Shown here piece after piece: positions 1 through 6,001 of a DNA stretch of 6,646 nucleotides; within the stretch, counting starts at the first letter, position 1; the number at the start of each line of letters is the position of its first letter. The stretch lies in contig DHQM01000008.1 of assembly GCA_002408105.1 (NCBI GenBank), forward strand, positions 1-6,646, in the 5' to 3' direction. The position numbers and the translations under genes are program-made. A model generated the notes under the pieces. That model saw only the letters and a list, made by a program, of their open reading frames with translations, was not told where the DNA came from and did not search any database. This DNA comes from Gammaproteobacteria bacterium UBA5338. Its GTDB lineage: Bacteria; Pseudomonadota; Gammaproteobacteria; Pseudomonadales; UBA5862.

Positions 1-18
1 CTGAGGGCGCTTTCTCTT

Positions 19-42
19 GAGTTTTCAAAGGCTTGAAAACTC
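19..42 (-). terminator. Hairpin just downstream of tmRNA
   Basis: A perfect 10-bp inverted repeat (19-28 with 33-42, arm GAGTTTTCAA) closes on a 4-base loop and begins five bases after the encoded CCA of the tmRNA. The position suits a transcription terminator or a 3' processing signal for pre-tmRNA. It lacks the run of T on the minus strand that an intrinsic terminator needs (AAGAGAAAG follows), so it may act as a barrier to 3' exonucleases or with Rho. The stem is A+T-rich compared with its surroundings. Confidence 0.55.
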
Positions 43-47
43 GGTAA

Positions 48-407
48 TGGTGGAGGCGGCGGGAATCGAACCCGCGTCCGTCAGTCCGCTGCCCGCGGCT
101 CTACATGCTTAGTCTCGTCTATTGATTTAATCGCTGACGGCCCGGCGGACAGGGTGGCAGCGACGAGCCCGATGGATTTTTAGCGGATCGGTCTCAGGCA
201 ACCCTCACCGCGAGCTTGCGAAAGATGACCTTTGAAATCCGGCCGCACAAGCACGGGGTCGGTCAAAGGCTAACGGGGTTTAAGCCGCTAGAGCGTAAGT
301 ATCGTCGTTGGCAACTATATAAGTTGCAGCGATTGATTTACGAGAGTCACTACCCTCTCGGCATGCACCTTGGGTGTTGTAACCGGCGTCGAAACCAGGT
401 CGCCCCC
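48..407 (-). ncRNA. ssrA: Transfer-messenger RNA (tmRNA), one-piece type
   Basis: Rescues stalled ribosomes: it enters an empty A site as alanyl-tmRNA with SmpB, then serves as message for a degradation tag. Read on the minus strand, the 5' end GGGGGCGACC pairs over 7 bp with CGCCUCC before an encoded ACCA. The third pair is G-U, the identity signal for alanyl-tRNA synthetase. The T arm (GCGGG, TTCGATT, CCCGC) lies about 12 bases before the CCA, and the conserved GACTAAGCATGTAG block is the complement of 101-114. The 360-base length is normal for a one-piece tmRNA. The tag reading frame is 280-312. The protein partner smpB lies upstream on the same strand (2213-2689), with an opposite-strand chemoreceptor gene between them. 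Ends are inferred from base pairing; the 3' end is firm because CCA is encoded, and the 5' end is set by acceptor-stem pairing. Confidence 0.97.
280..312 (-). CDS. tmRNA proteolysis tag reading frame (ANDDTYALAA)
   Basis: Internal message of the tmRNA. From the resume codon GCC (312-310) it reads A-N-D-D-T-Y-A-L-A-A and stops at TAA. With the alanine delivered by the tmRNA itself, the full tag would be AANDDTYALAA. The ALAA end is the degron recognised by ClpXP and ClpAP in well-studied proteobacteria, and AND at the front is the SspB-binding side of the tag in E. coli (AANDENYALAA). The resume codon follows TAGTT, where E. coli has TAGTC, which fits the conserved upstream determinant of frame choice. 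It has no start codon or ribosome binding site of its own, because translation switches onto it from a stalled message. Confidence 0.93.
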   Translation of the reverse strand, partial: ANDDTYALAA

Positions 408-434
408 AAAATCGTGTTGTTTCATTGCCCCTTT

Positions 435-463
435 AACATGGGTCCGTCGCGGCTGGTTTTCAA
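435..463 (-). promoter_or_regulatory. Possible ssrA promoter
   Basis: On the minus strand, TTGAAA (463-458) is followed after 17 bases by CATGTT (440-435), 27 bases before the mature tmRNA 5' end. This would start transcription near 428 and leave a short leader for RNase P to remove, as is normal for pre-tmRNA. The -35 match is good (5 of 6), but the -10 match is only 3 of 6, so this is a guess from spacing. The adjacent TTAAAG (436-431) is an alternative -10 with a longer spacer. Confidence 0.3.
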
Positions 464-595
464 GTCTCGCAAGCGGCCCTTGGGCAAGGCGGCATATGGT
501 ACCACAGGGCTTCCGGCACCACCGGGGTTCTTTGGCTACACTGGAATGACAGCGATTTCCCCTTCGGCTTCAACCCCAACATCCTGGTAGGTTCC

Positions 596-2176
596 ATGCG
601 CGACAACCAACCCATCACACGAAATGAGCGCCGGTTTGAGGCGAGCCAGCAGTTGATCTCTTGCACTGACCTTGGCGGGCGGATCACGTACGTCAATGAT
701 GACTTCATCGCCATCAGTGGCTATACCGAAGACGAGCTCATCGGCCAGCCGCACAACCTCATTCGCCACCCGGACATGCCCCGCGCTGCCTTCCACCAAA
801 TGTGGGCAGCGCTCAAGCGCGGTGACCCTTGGCTGGGTGTGGTGAAGAACCGCTGTAAAAACGGGGACCACTACTGGGTGTTGGCCTATGTGACGCCGAT
901 CGTTCAGGGTGGTCAGGCGGTTGGGTACCAGTCGGTCCGGGTGGTTCCGCAGCGCGACCACATTGAGCGGGCGGAGCGGTTGTACGCCAAGCTGCGCGAC
1001 CTGGACCCGACCGCAAAGCTGAGTCCTCCCAAGGTTGGGGTGCGCGGCCGGGTCACGGCAACCGCGCTGGCAACGGCGGCGGTGGTGGCCATTCCAGACA
1101 ACTTTCCCGGCTGGAGCGATGGTCTGTTGCAGTTCGTGTGGTGGGGCGCTGCGGCTGTGGTCGGCTGGATTGGCTCCAACTGGGTGACGGCCCGGCTTCG
1201 TGAGGTGGGGGGTGCCGAGCGCAAGCGGTACCCCAACCTGCTTGCAGCCGAGGTGTTGGTGGGCACGGGCGACGAACTTGCCCAGCTTGAGCTGGGCCAG
1301 CAGTACCGCGAGGCCCACATTCGCACCATTTTAACCCGCGTGCGCGATGGCGCGGAAAAAATCACGGGCCTTGCGGCGCAGACCGCAGAGATCGCGATGG
1401 CCACCGAGCTTGAGGTCACCAACCAGGACGAGCAGCTGTCCCAGGCGGCCACTGCCATGAACCAGGTGTCCGCCACCACCCAGGAGGTGGCCAACCACGC
1501 CCGTGAAACCGCGGTTGCAAGCGAGGAGGTCAATGGCCAGGTGACCCAGGGCCAGCACGAAATGGAGGCGATGGTCGGCTTCAGTCGGCAGTTGGACGGC
1601 GAGATCGAGTCCGCCTCGGAAACCGTTGAATCACTGCGCCGGCGCAGTGAAGAAATCGGCTCGGTGCTTCAGGTGATCGGCGAAATCACCGAACAGACCA
1701 ATCTGCTCGCCCTGAACGCGGCCATTGAAGCGGCGCGTGCGGGGGATGTGGGCCGCGGTTTCGCCGTGGTGGCCGATGAAGTGCGCACGCTTGCGCAGCG
1801 CACCGCAGCAGCGACCGACCAGGTGCGCGACACGATCAACGCGCTGCAGTCCGAAGCGGAGCAGGCCGCAGGCGCCATGGGTGGTGCACGCAAGGTTGCG
1901 CGGGAGGGCTTCGAGCGAGCGACGCAAACTGGCAGCAGTCTGGAAGCCATCGCTGGGGCCATGGCGCGCATCACGGAAATGAACCAACAGATCGCTCAGG
2001 GCTGTCGTGAGCAGGGCGAGGCTGCAGAATCCATTTTGCGCAGCATCGTGTCGGTGAGCGATGCATCGAAGTCGGTGAACGAGCAGTCCGCGTCGAGCAG
2101 CGCGGTGAGTCGTGACCTGTCCAAGCAGGTCGATCACCTCAGCACGGTCATTCGCCAATTCGGTGAGGGTGGTTGA
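596..2176 (+). CDS. aer: Aer-type PAS methyl-accepting chemotaxis protein (energy/redox taxis receptor)
   Basis: A 526-residue inner-membrane receptor that senses redox or respiratory state and signals through CheW-CheA to the flagellar motor. Residues 1-120 are an Aer-type PAS domain. The block around 54-95 (IRHPDMP, W70, [12 protein letters not shown]) closely matches E. coli Aer with the same numbering, including R57, H58, D60 and W70 in the FAD-binding area. Two short hydrophobic stretches (about 152-166 and 176-194) should form the membrane hairpin, with no large periplasmic domain. From about 245 to the end is the coiled-coil signalling domain; its hairpin tip (about 364-403) carries [18 protein letters not shown] and [12 protein letters not shown]. 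No NWETF-type CheR-binding tail is present. The start is chosen because MRDNQPIT matches the start of Pseudomonas-type Aer proteins as I recall them; the ribosome binding site is weak (TAGG). I see no clear FliA or sigma-54 promoter in 408-595. It is convergent with smpB. Confidence 0.93.
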   Translation: MRDNQPITRNERRFEASQQLISCTDLGGRITYVNDDFIAISGYTEDELIGQPHNLIRHPDMPRAAFHQMWAALKRGDPWLGVVKNRCKNGDHYWVLAYVTPIVQGGQAVGYQSVRVVPQRDHIERAERLYAKLRDLDPTAKLSPPKVGVRGRVTATALATAAVVAIPDNFPGWSDGLLQFVWWGAAAVVGWIGSNWVTARLREVGGAERKRYPNLLAAEVLVGTGDELAQLELGQQYREAHIRTILTRVRDGAEKITGLAAQTAEIAMATELEVTNQDEQLSQAATAMNQVSATTQEVANHARETAVASEEVNGQVTQGQHEMEAMVGFSRQLDGEIESASETVESLRRRSEEIGSVLQVIGEITEQTNLLALNAAIEAARAGDVGRGFAVVADEVRTLAQRTAAATDQVRDTINALQSEAEQAAGAMGGARKVAREGFERATQTGSSLEAIAGAMARITEMNQQIAQGCREQGEAAESILRSIVSVSDASKSVNEQSASSSAVSRDLSKQVDHLSTVIRQFGEGG

Positions 2177-2200
2177 GGAGAGCGGCGCTGCTGCGTCTCC
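2177..2200 (+). terminator. Weak hairpin after the chemoreceptor gene
   Basis: Directly after the aer stop codon, GGAGA (2177-2181) can pair with TCTCC (2196-2200) around a 14-base G+C-rich loop, followed by GTTGTTGCTC. The gap before the converging smpB stop is only 36 bases, so any terminator for the two genes must sit here. The stem is short and the T content after it is modest, so the assignment is tentative. Confidence 0.25.
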
Positions 2201-2212
2201 GTTGTTGCTCAG

Positions 2213-2689
2213 CTACCGGTTGGTTGCCCGCAATACCCGGCCTTTTTCGCGCTGCCAGTCGCGCTCTTTCTCGGTCGCCCGTTTGTCGTGTTGCTGTTTG
2301 CCGCGTGCCAGGGCGATTTCACACTTCACGTGGTTGTTTTTCCAATAGAGCGCGAGCGGAATGCAGGTGTAGCCCTTTTGCGTGGTGGCGCCGAAGATCC
2401 GTGCCAGCTCCTTGCGGTGCAGCAGCAGTTTGCGCGTCCGTGTGGGGTCGGGCTGCAGGTGCGTTGAGCTGGTGGGCAGCGGGGTGATGAGCGCGCCAAG
2501 CAAAAACGCCTCCCCGTCTTTCAACAACACGTAGGCGTCTGCCAGCTGCACTTTGCCGGCGCGTAAGCTTTTGACCTCCCAGCCTTCCAGGGCGATTCCG
2601 GCCTCAAAGCGGTCTTCAAGGTGGTAGTCGTGCCGGGCCTTGCGGTTGAGGACGATGGTGCCAGGGGACTGTTTGCTGCCTTTGCTCAT
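2213..2689 (-). CDS. smpB: SsrA-binding protein SmpB
   Basis: A 158-residue partner of tmRNA: it binds the tRNA-like domain, brings alanyl-tmRNA to stalled ribosomes and fills the empty mRNA channel with its C-terminal tail. Family hallmarks in order are NRKARHDY (15-22), [11 protein letters not shown] (36-46), [15 protein letters not shown] (81-95), [17 protein letters not shown] (115-131) and the tail [11 protein letters not shown] (135-145), where DKR is the part known to matter for tagging. Length is typical. The reading frame stays open upstream to a TTG at 2788, but the ATG at 2689 is chosen because MSKGSKQ followed by NRKARH at 15 is the normal family N-terminus. The only purine-rich stretch (GGCGGG) touches the ATG and is too close for an ordinary ribosome binding site. 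It lies on the same strand as, and upstream of, the tmRNA gene, with aer between them. Confidence 0.98.
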   Translation of the reverse strand: MSKGSKQSPGTIVLNRKARHDYHLEDRFEAGIALEGWEVKSLRAGKVQLADAYVLLKDGEAFLLGALITPLPTSSTHLQPDPTRTRKLLLHRKELARIFGATTQKGYTCIPLALYWKNNHVKCEIALARGKQQHDKRATEKERDWQREKGRVLRATNR

Positions 2690-2695
2690 CCCGCC

Positions 2696-2701
2696 ATTAT
2701 A
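2696..2701 (-). promoter_or_regulatory. Consensus -10 element (TATAAT) next to smpB
   Basis: The minus strand carries a six-of-six TATAAT ending six bases before the smpB ATG. A promoter using it would start transcription at or within a base or two of the A of the start codon, giving a leaderless or nearly leaderless message. No convincing -35 lies 15-19 bases upstream (GTGCCG at the 17-base spacing), and there is no extended -10 TG. TTGACC at 2716-2711 is only nine bases away, too close. The match is striking in G+C-rich DNA but could still be chance. Confidence 0.4.
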
Positions 2702-2720
2702 CGGGGTGGCGGTCAACACG

Positions 2721-2771
2721 GCACTTGAGCCCCTGTCACGAATCTTCCACAATCCCACGGCGATCAAGTGC
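2721..2771. repeat. Inverted repeat bracketing the transporter promoter
   Basis: GCACTTGA (2721-2728) and TCAAGTGC (2764-2771) form a perfect 8-bp inverted repeat with 35 bases between the arms. The left arm overlaps the proposed -35 element and the right arm falls just after the proposed start of transcription, directly before the ribosome binding site. That is a usual place for operator half-sites, and the 43-base centre-to-centre distance is about four turns of DNA. No regulator gene is present in the window to pair it with. Confidence 0.4.
2725..2753 (+). promoter_or_regulatory. Probable sigma-70 promoter for the transporter operon
   Basis: TTGAGC (2725-2730) and CACAAT (2748-2753) are separated by exactly 17 bases, each matching consensus at four of six positions including the most important ones. 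Transcription would start near 2760, about 28 bases before the transporter ATG. An 8-bp inverted repeat (2721-2728 and 2764-2771) brackets this promoter. The whole smpB-transporter gap is 98 bases. Confidence 0.5.
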
Positions 2772-2787
2772 TTAGGATGCGACCCCA

Positions 2788-4158
2788 ATGACGGACCCTG
2801 TTGCTGAGAGCCCGCCCATGTGGACCAAGCGGTGGACCTTTGTGCTGGCCGCTGCCGGCTCAGCGGTGGGGCTTGGCAACATTTGGAAGTTCCCCTACAT
2901 GACCGGCGAGAACGGCGGCAGTGCGTTCGTGCTGGTGTATCTGGTGTGCATCGCAGCCGTGGGCATCCCCATCATGCTTGCTGAGGTGCTGCTGGGCCGC
3001 CTGGGGCGCCGCAGCCCGATCGAGACCATGCAGCAACTCGCACGGGACTATGGCGGCCACCGCCTGTGGAGCCTGGTGGGTTGGTCCGGCACCCTGGCCG
3101 GCCTGTTGATCCTGTCCTTCTACAGTGTGATCGGTGGCTGGGCGCTTGCATTCGTGTTCGAGCTTGCCGCGGGCACCCACCTGGGTGCGGATGGCGCAGC
3201 CGCAGCGGGGGTGTTCGAGGATTTCCTGGCGAGCCCAGCGTTGCTGGTGATGTGGCACAGCCTGTTCCTTGGGTTCACCGTCTGGGTCGTGGCCCAGGGC
3301 GTGGTCGCAGGGCTCGAGCGCACGGTGCGGTTTTTGATGCCGGTGTTGCTGGTGCTGATGCTCGTCCTTTTGGGTTACGCCATGACCACCCCTGGGTTCG
3401 GGGAGGGCTTCGCGTTCTTGTTTCATTTCGACGCCCGCGAATTGTCCTGGAACAGCGCCCTCATCGCCATGGGCCATGCGTTTTTCACCCTGAGCCTTGG
3501 CATGGGTTCCATCATGGTGTACGGCGCCTACATGCCCAGGGATGACTCGATCGGCAGCACGGTGCTCACGGTCGCTGCCTTGGACACCGCGGTGGCGCTG
3601 GTGGCCGGTCTTGTCATTTTCCCGATCGTGTTCAGCTTCTCTCTTGAACCAGGTGCAGGGCCAGGCCTGATGTTCATCACCTTGCCCCTGGCATTTGGCA
3701 ACATTGCGTTCGGCCAATGGGTGGGGATCGCGTTTTTCGTGCTGGTGAGCTTTGCGGCCTGGACTTCGGCAATCTCGCTGATCGAACCGGCGGTGGCCTA
3801 CCTGGCTGGCCGGTTCGGTTGGTCTCGGGTGCGGGTGGCCGTGGCCCTTGGGCTGTTGGTCTGGGTGCTGGGCTTCGGTACTGTCTTGTCGTTCAACCAT
3901 TGGGCCGATTTCAAGCTGCTCGATACCTTCACGGTGTTCGACGGCATTGATTTTCTGACCTCCGCCGTCATGTTGCCTTTGGGCGGGCTCTTCATGGCCT
4001 TGTTCGTGGGTTGGGTGTTGCACACCGAACGGGTGTACACCGAAGTGGGCATTCCCAACCCAACCTGGTTTCGGGCATGGCAATGGGCCCTTCGGGTGCT
4101 GGCACCGGCCGCCGTCGCGGTCGTCTTCGTGGTTGGCATCGTCGACAAATTTGCATGA
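2788..4158 (+). CDS. NSS/SNF-family sodium-dependent transporter (amino-acid-like substrate)
   Basis: A 456-residue inner-membrane symporter of the LeuT fold that takes up small amino acids or related amines with sodium. Hydrophobicity suggests about 11 membrane helices, as in several bacterial members. Helix 1 carries [15 protein letters not shown] (23-37), the unwound stretch lining the substrate and both sodium sites. Y112 in helix 3 lines up with LeuT Tyr108. Helix 6 has [19 protein letters not shown] (230-248), and helix 8 has AAWTSAIS (323-330), supplying the Thr-Ser pair of the Na2 site. K34 and D388 stand where LeuT has the outer gate Arg30-Asp404. The substrate cannot be told from sequence. 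The ATG at 2788 has AGGA ten bases upstream; a second ATG at 2818 is a possible alternative. ratA follows after ten bases, so the two are probably cotranscribed. E. coli lacks this gene between smpB and ratA. Confidence 0.94.
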   Translation: MTDPVAESPPMWTKRWTFVLAAAGSAVGLGNIWKFPYMTGENGGSAFVLVYLVCIAAVGIPIMLAEVLLGRLGRRSPIETMQQLARDYGGHRLWSLVGWSGTLAGLLILSFYSVIGGWALAFVFELAAGTHLGADGAAAAGVFEDFLASPALLVMWHSLFLGFTVWVVAQGVVAGLERTVRFLMPVLLVLMLVLLGYAMTTPGFGEGFAFLFHFDARELSWNSALIAMGHAFFTLSLGMGSIMVYGAYMPRDDSIGSTVLTVAALDTAVALVAGLVIFPIVFSFSLEPGAGPGLMFITLPLAFGNIAFGQWVGIAFFVLVSFAAWTSAISLIEPAVAYLAGRFGWSRVRVAVALGLLVWVLGFGTVLSFNHWADFKLLDTFTVFDGIDFLTSAVMLPLGGLFMALFVGWVLHTERVYTEVGIPNPTWFRAWQWALRVLAPAAVAVVFVVGIVDKFA

Positions 4159-4168
4159 CGGAACGCCC

Positions 4169-4624
4169 ATGACCGCGATTGAGCGCAGCGCATTGCTGCC
4201 GCATCCGGTCGAACACCTGTTCGACCTGGTGAATGACATCGAGCGCTATCCCGAGTACATGCAGGGCTGCGTTGGCGCTGAAGTCTTGGCCCGCGAGAGC
4301 GCCGGTGGAGCGCAAGAGATTGTGATCGCGCGGCTCGAGCTCGCGCGCGGGCCGCTGCGTCAAAGCTTTGTGACCCGCAACCGCGTAGAGCGGCCATCGT
4401 CAATCCACATGGGCCTGGAGGAAGGGCCCTTCCGGCGATTTCGCGGCGAGTGGTCCTTCGTGCCCTTGGGTCCGTCCGCGTCCAAGGTTGGCCTGGTGCT
4501 GGAGTTCGAGTTGGCCAACCGCCTGATCGGGCGAGCCGCCGGCAAGTTGTTCGAGTCGGTCGCCAGTCAGCTGGTGGATTCGTTGAGTGCCCGCGCAGCA
4601 ACCACCGCGGTAGCGGGGCGGTGA
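4169..4624 (+). CDS. ratA: RatA / Coq10-like START-domain protein
   Basis: A 151-residue single-domain cytoplasmic protein of the polyketide cyclase/Coq10 START fold. In E. coli RatA was reported to bind the 50S subunit and hinder 70S assembly; relatives in mitochondria and other bacteria bind ubiquinone, so the true role is open. Visible family features are the N-terminal strand and helix with P13, F18 and DIERYPEY (23-30), the GPLRQSFVTRN stretch (61-71), the FRGEWSF strand (91-97) and the long C-terminal helix with KLFESVASQLVDSL (126-139). The frame is open upstream into the transporter gene, but the ATG at 4169 gives the usual MTAIERSA start. Its stop TGA shares a base with an ATG at 4624 in another frame. 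It is probably in one operon with the transporter upstream and rnfH downstream. Confidence 0.95.
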   Translation: MTAIERSALLPHPVEHLFDLVNDIERYPEYMQGCVGAEVLARESAGGAQEIVIARLELARGPLRQSFVTRNRVERPSSIHMGLEEGPFRRFRGEWSFVPLGPSASKVGLVLEFELANRLIGRAAGKLFESVASQLVDSLSARAATTAVAGR

Positions 4625-4654
4625 TGCGCTGCCGGTGCTGTGGAGTCACCGCCT

Positions 4655-5035
4655 GTGCGGGTTGAAGTCGCCTACGCCTTGCCGGACCGCCAGCGCATCT
4701 GTGTGCTGGAGGTGGAGCCTGGCTGCACCGCACTTGAGGCAGTCCAGCGGTCGGGCATCCTGGACGAGTTTCCCGAAATCGATTTGACAGACACCAAGAT
4801 GGGCATCTTCAGCCAGCCCGTTGCCAATCCGGAGCGCCACGCGTTGCAGGATGGCGATCGGGTGGAGCTGTATCGGCCCCTGTTGATTGACCCCAAGGCC
4901 CGCCGACGCGAGCGTGCAGAATCCGCCGGGCTGCAGCGAAAGCGGGCCGCCAAAGAGTCCTCCAGCACTGCCTCACAGACGAAGAAGCTCTCAGCAACAC
5001 CCGGCGCAGGCGGCAGCGGTGCTGCGGCCGGTTGA
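4655..5035 (+). CDS. rnfH: RnfH/RatB family ubiquitin-like protein (UPF0125)
   Basis: A small beta-grasp protein of the RnfH family, called RatB in E. coli, where it sits after ratA; its role is not settled. The core (residues 1-80) has VEVAYALPDRQ, VEPGCTALEAVQRSGILDEFPEIDL, KMGIFSQPV and the strongly conserved DGDRVELYRPLLIDPKARRRERA. The C-terminal 40 residues are basic and low in complexity (K, R, S, A, G) and run past the usual family end. Two GTG starts are possible. I choose 4655 because GGAG (4642-4645) sits nine bases upstream and the product starts MRVEVAYA, like the family; GTG at 4640 would add five residues and has no ribosome binding site. It follows ratA after about 30 bases. 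Its stop lies 33 bases from the stop of convergent bamE. Confidence 0.92.
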   Translation: MRVEVAYALPDRQRICVLEVEPGCTALEAVQRSGILDEFPEIDLTDTKMGIFSQPVANPERHALQDGDRVELYRPLLIDPKARRRERAESAGLQRKRAAKESSSTASQTKKLSATPGAGGSGAAAG

Positions 5036-5041
5036 GGCCGC
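5024..5041. terminator. Hairpin between convergent rnfH and bamE
   Basis: GCGGCC (5024-5029) and GGCCGC (5036-5041) form a perfect 6-bp stem whose 6-base loop contains the rnfH stop codon. It lies where transcripts from the two convergent genes must end. No T run follows on either strand, so intrinsic termination is doubtful. Confidence 0.3.
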
Positions 5042-5068
5042 GCTGCGCCTTCTGGAGCGGCGCCGGGG

Positions 5069-5437
5069 TCAGCGGGTGGGTGCCACCGGTTCTTCGGCAG
5101 TGAAGTCGCCGACGACTTCAAGCTGGTCGAGCAGGCCGTCACGGAAAAACAACGACAGGCGTTTCTGGCGCAGCGCCCCGCCCCCGGGCTGAAAGCTGTA
5201 CCAGTAGTCCCACCGGTCCTGATGAAAAGGGTCTTGCACCAGCGGCGTGCCGAGCACATAACGCACCTGATCGGTGGTCATCCCCAGTTCGACCTGTTCC
5301 AGCATTTCTTGCGTGACGACGTTGCCTTGCTGGATATCGATGCGGTATGCCCAAGGGAAACGCACGCCCAAATTGCCGCTACAACCCCACAAAAAAAGGG
5401 GAAATACCGCGTAAATCAAATACTTGCTGTTTTGCAT
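5069..5437 (-). CDS. bamE: Outer-membrane assembly lipoprotein BamE (SmpA/OmlA)
   Basis: A 122-residue lipoprotein of the BAM complex, which folds beta-barrel proteins into the outer membrane; BamE binds BamD and phosphatidylglycerol in E. coli. Residues 1-18 are a lipoprotein signal peptide (basic start, hydrophobic [13 protein letters not shown]) ending at C19, which would be lipidated. The -2 residue of the lipobox is Trp, which is unusual. The mature part has the family pattern RIDIQQGN (35-42), [17 protein letters not shown] (52-68), [14 protein letters not shown] (71-84) and a final strand pair with [15 protein letters not shown]. The start is the ATG at 5437; the frame is open upstream to 5566, but that would bury the signal peptide. 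A run of seven T codes for part of the signal peptide. It is divergent from fur, as omlA is in Pseudomonas. Confidence 0.96.
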   Translation of the reverse strand: MQNSKYLIYAVFPLFLWGCSGNLGVRFPWAYRIDIQQGNVVTQEMLEQVELGMTTDQVRYVLGTPLVQDPFHQDRWDYWYSFQPGGGALRQKRLSLFFRDGLLDQLEVVGDFTAEEPVAPTR

Positions 5438-5452
5438 CGGGCCGCGCTGTTG

Positions 5453-5510
5453 GGGTATCTTGGAGCCCGCGGCGCCGCTCGCCGGGGGCTGGTTGCGGGC
5501 CATGATACCC
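5453..5510. repeat. Inverted repeat in the bamE-fur divergent promoter region
   Basis: GGGTATC (5453-5459) and GATACCC (5504-5510) form a perfect 7-bp inverted repeat with 44 bases between the arms, in the 117-base gap between the divergent bamE and fur starts. Each strand therefore reads GATACCC outward, toward the gene it faces. The ATAC core could be a weak -10 for each gene, or the arms could bind a shared regulator. No -35 or Fur box was recognised in the gap. Confidence 0.3.
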
Positions 5511-5554
5511 GAGTGCTCAGAGCGCCGCGACGCAGCCACTGCAGGGACCTGAAC

Positions 5555-5968
5555 ATGTCCAACCAAGAATTGCGCAACGCGGGCCTGAAGGTCACGCTAC
5601 CGCGGGTCAAGATCCTGCAGATGCTCGAAGAGTCCGAGCAGCGCCATTTGAGCGCAGAAGACGTGTACAAGGCGCTGTTGGCGTCGGGAGACGAGGTCGG
5701 CCTCGCCACCATCTACCGGGTGCTCACCCAGTTCGAGTCGGCAGGTTTGGTGATTCGTCACCATTTCGAGGGAGGCCAGTCGGTGTTCGAGCTGGCCGAA
5801 GGGGACCACCACGACCACCTCGTGTGTCTGCGCTGTGGCCGCATTGAAGAGTTTTCAGACGATGTCATCGAGAAGCGGCAGGAGGCCGTCGCCGAGCGTT
5901 TGGGCTATGAGTTGACCGACCACAGCCTCTACCTCTACGGGATTTGCCCAGACTGTCGCAACCTCTGA
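5555..5968 (+). CDS. fur: Ferric uptake regulator Fur
   Basis: A 137-residue iron-responsive repressor: with Fe(II) bound, the dimer binds Fur boxes and shuts off iron-uptake genes. The N-terminal winged helix includes [12 protein letters not shown] (10-21) and the recognition-helix region [18 protein letters not shown] (49-66). Metal ligands line up with E. coli Fur at an offset of two: H31, E79, H85, H86, D87, H88, E106 and H123. Structural zinc cysteines are present as CLRC (91-94) and CPDC (131-134). It is slightly shorter than E. coli Fur, lacking the His-rich end. The frame is open upstream to 5222, but the ATG at 5555 gives the standard start [22 protein letters not shown] upstream is a usable ribosome binding site. 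I see no 19-base Fur box upstream, so autoregulation is not shown. Confidence 0.98.
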   Translation: MSNQELRNAGLKVTLPRVKILQMLEESEQRHLSAEDVYKALLASGDEVGLATIYRVLTQFESAGLVIRHHFEGGQSVFELAEGDHHDHLVCLRCGRIEEFSDDVIEKRQEAVAERLGYELTDHSLYLYGICPDCRNL

Positions 5969-6001
5969 ACGGCAGTATCCCGTTCCCGCTTGCCCTCACT
6001 T

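Noticed and set aside
216..590. Plus-strand ORF covering the tmRNA gene
   Set aside because: It reads antisense through conserved tmRNA structure and has no protein-like features.
408..595. FliA (sigma-28) or sigma-54 promoter for the chemoreceptor
   Set aside because: I looked for TAAA/GCCGATAA and TGGC/TTGC pairs with the right spacing and found no acceptable match.
536..1318. Minus-strand ORF opposite the chemoreceptor PAS region
   Set aside because: The plus-strand frame is a clear Aer homologue; the antisense product has no recognisable features.
2690..2788. N-terminal extension of SmpB from a TTG codon at 2788
   Set aside because: The extra 33 residues do not match the family and would run through the divergent promoter region; the ATG at 2689 gives the usual start.
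2860..4239. Long minus-strand ORF (459 codons) opposite the transporter gene
   Set aside because: Its product is rich in His, Gln and Pro with no family pattern, as expected from the antisense of a G+C-rich membrane protein gene. The plus strand carries clear NSS motifs throughout.
4169..5035. ratA-rnfH as a toxin-antitoxin module
   Set aside because: The Rat naming suggests a pair, but RatB has not been shown to act as an antitoxin, and the gene order is conserved core synteny rather than a mobile module.
5222..5554. N-terminal extension of Fur
   Set aside because: It would overlap most of bamE on the opposite strand, and Fur proteins start where the ATG at 5555 lies.
5438..5554. Fur box for autoregulation of fur
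   Set aside because: Nothing resembling the A+T-rich 19-base palindrome is present in this mostly G+C-rich gap.
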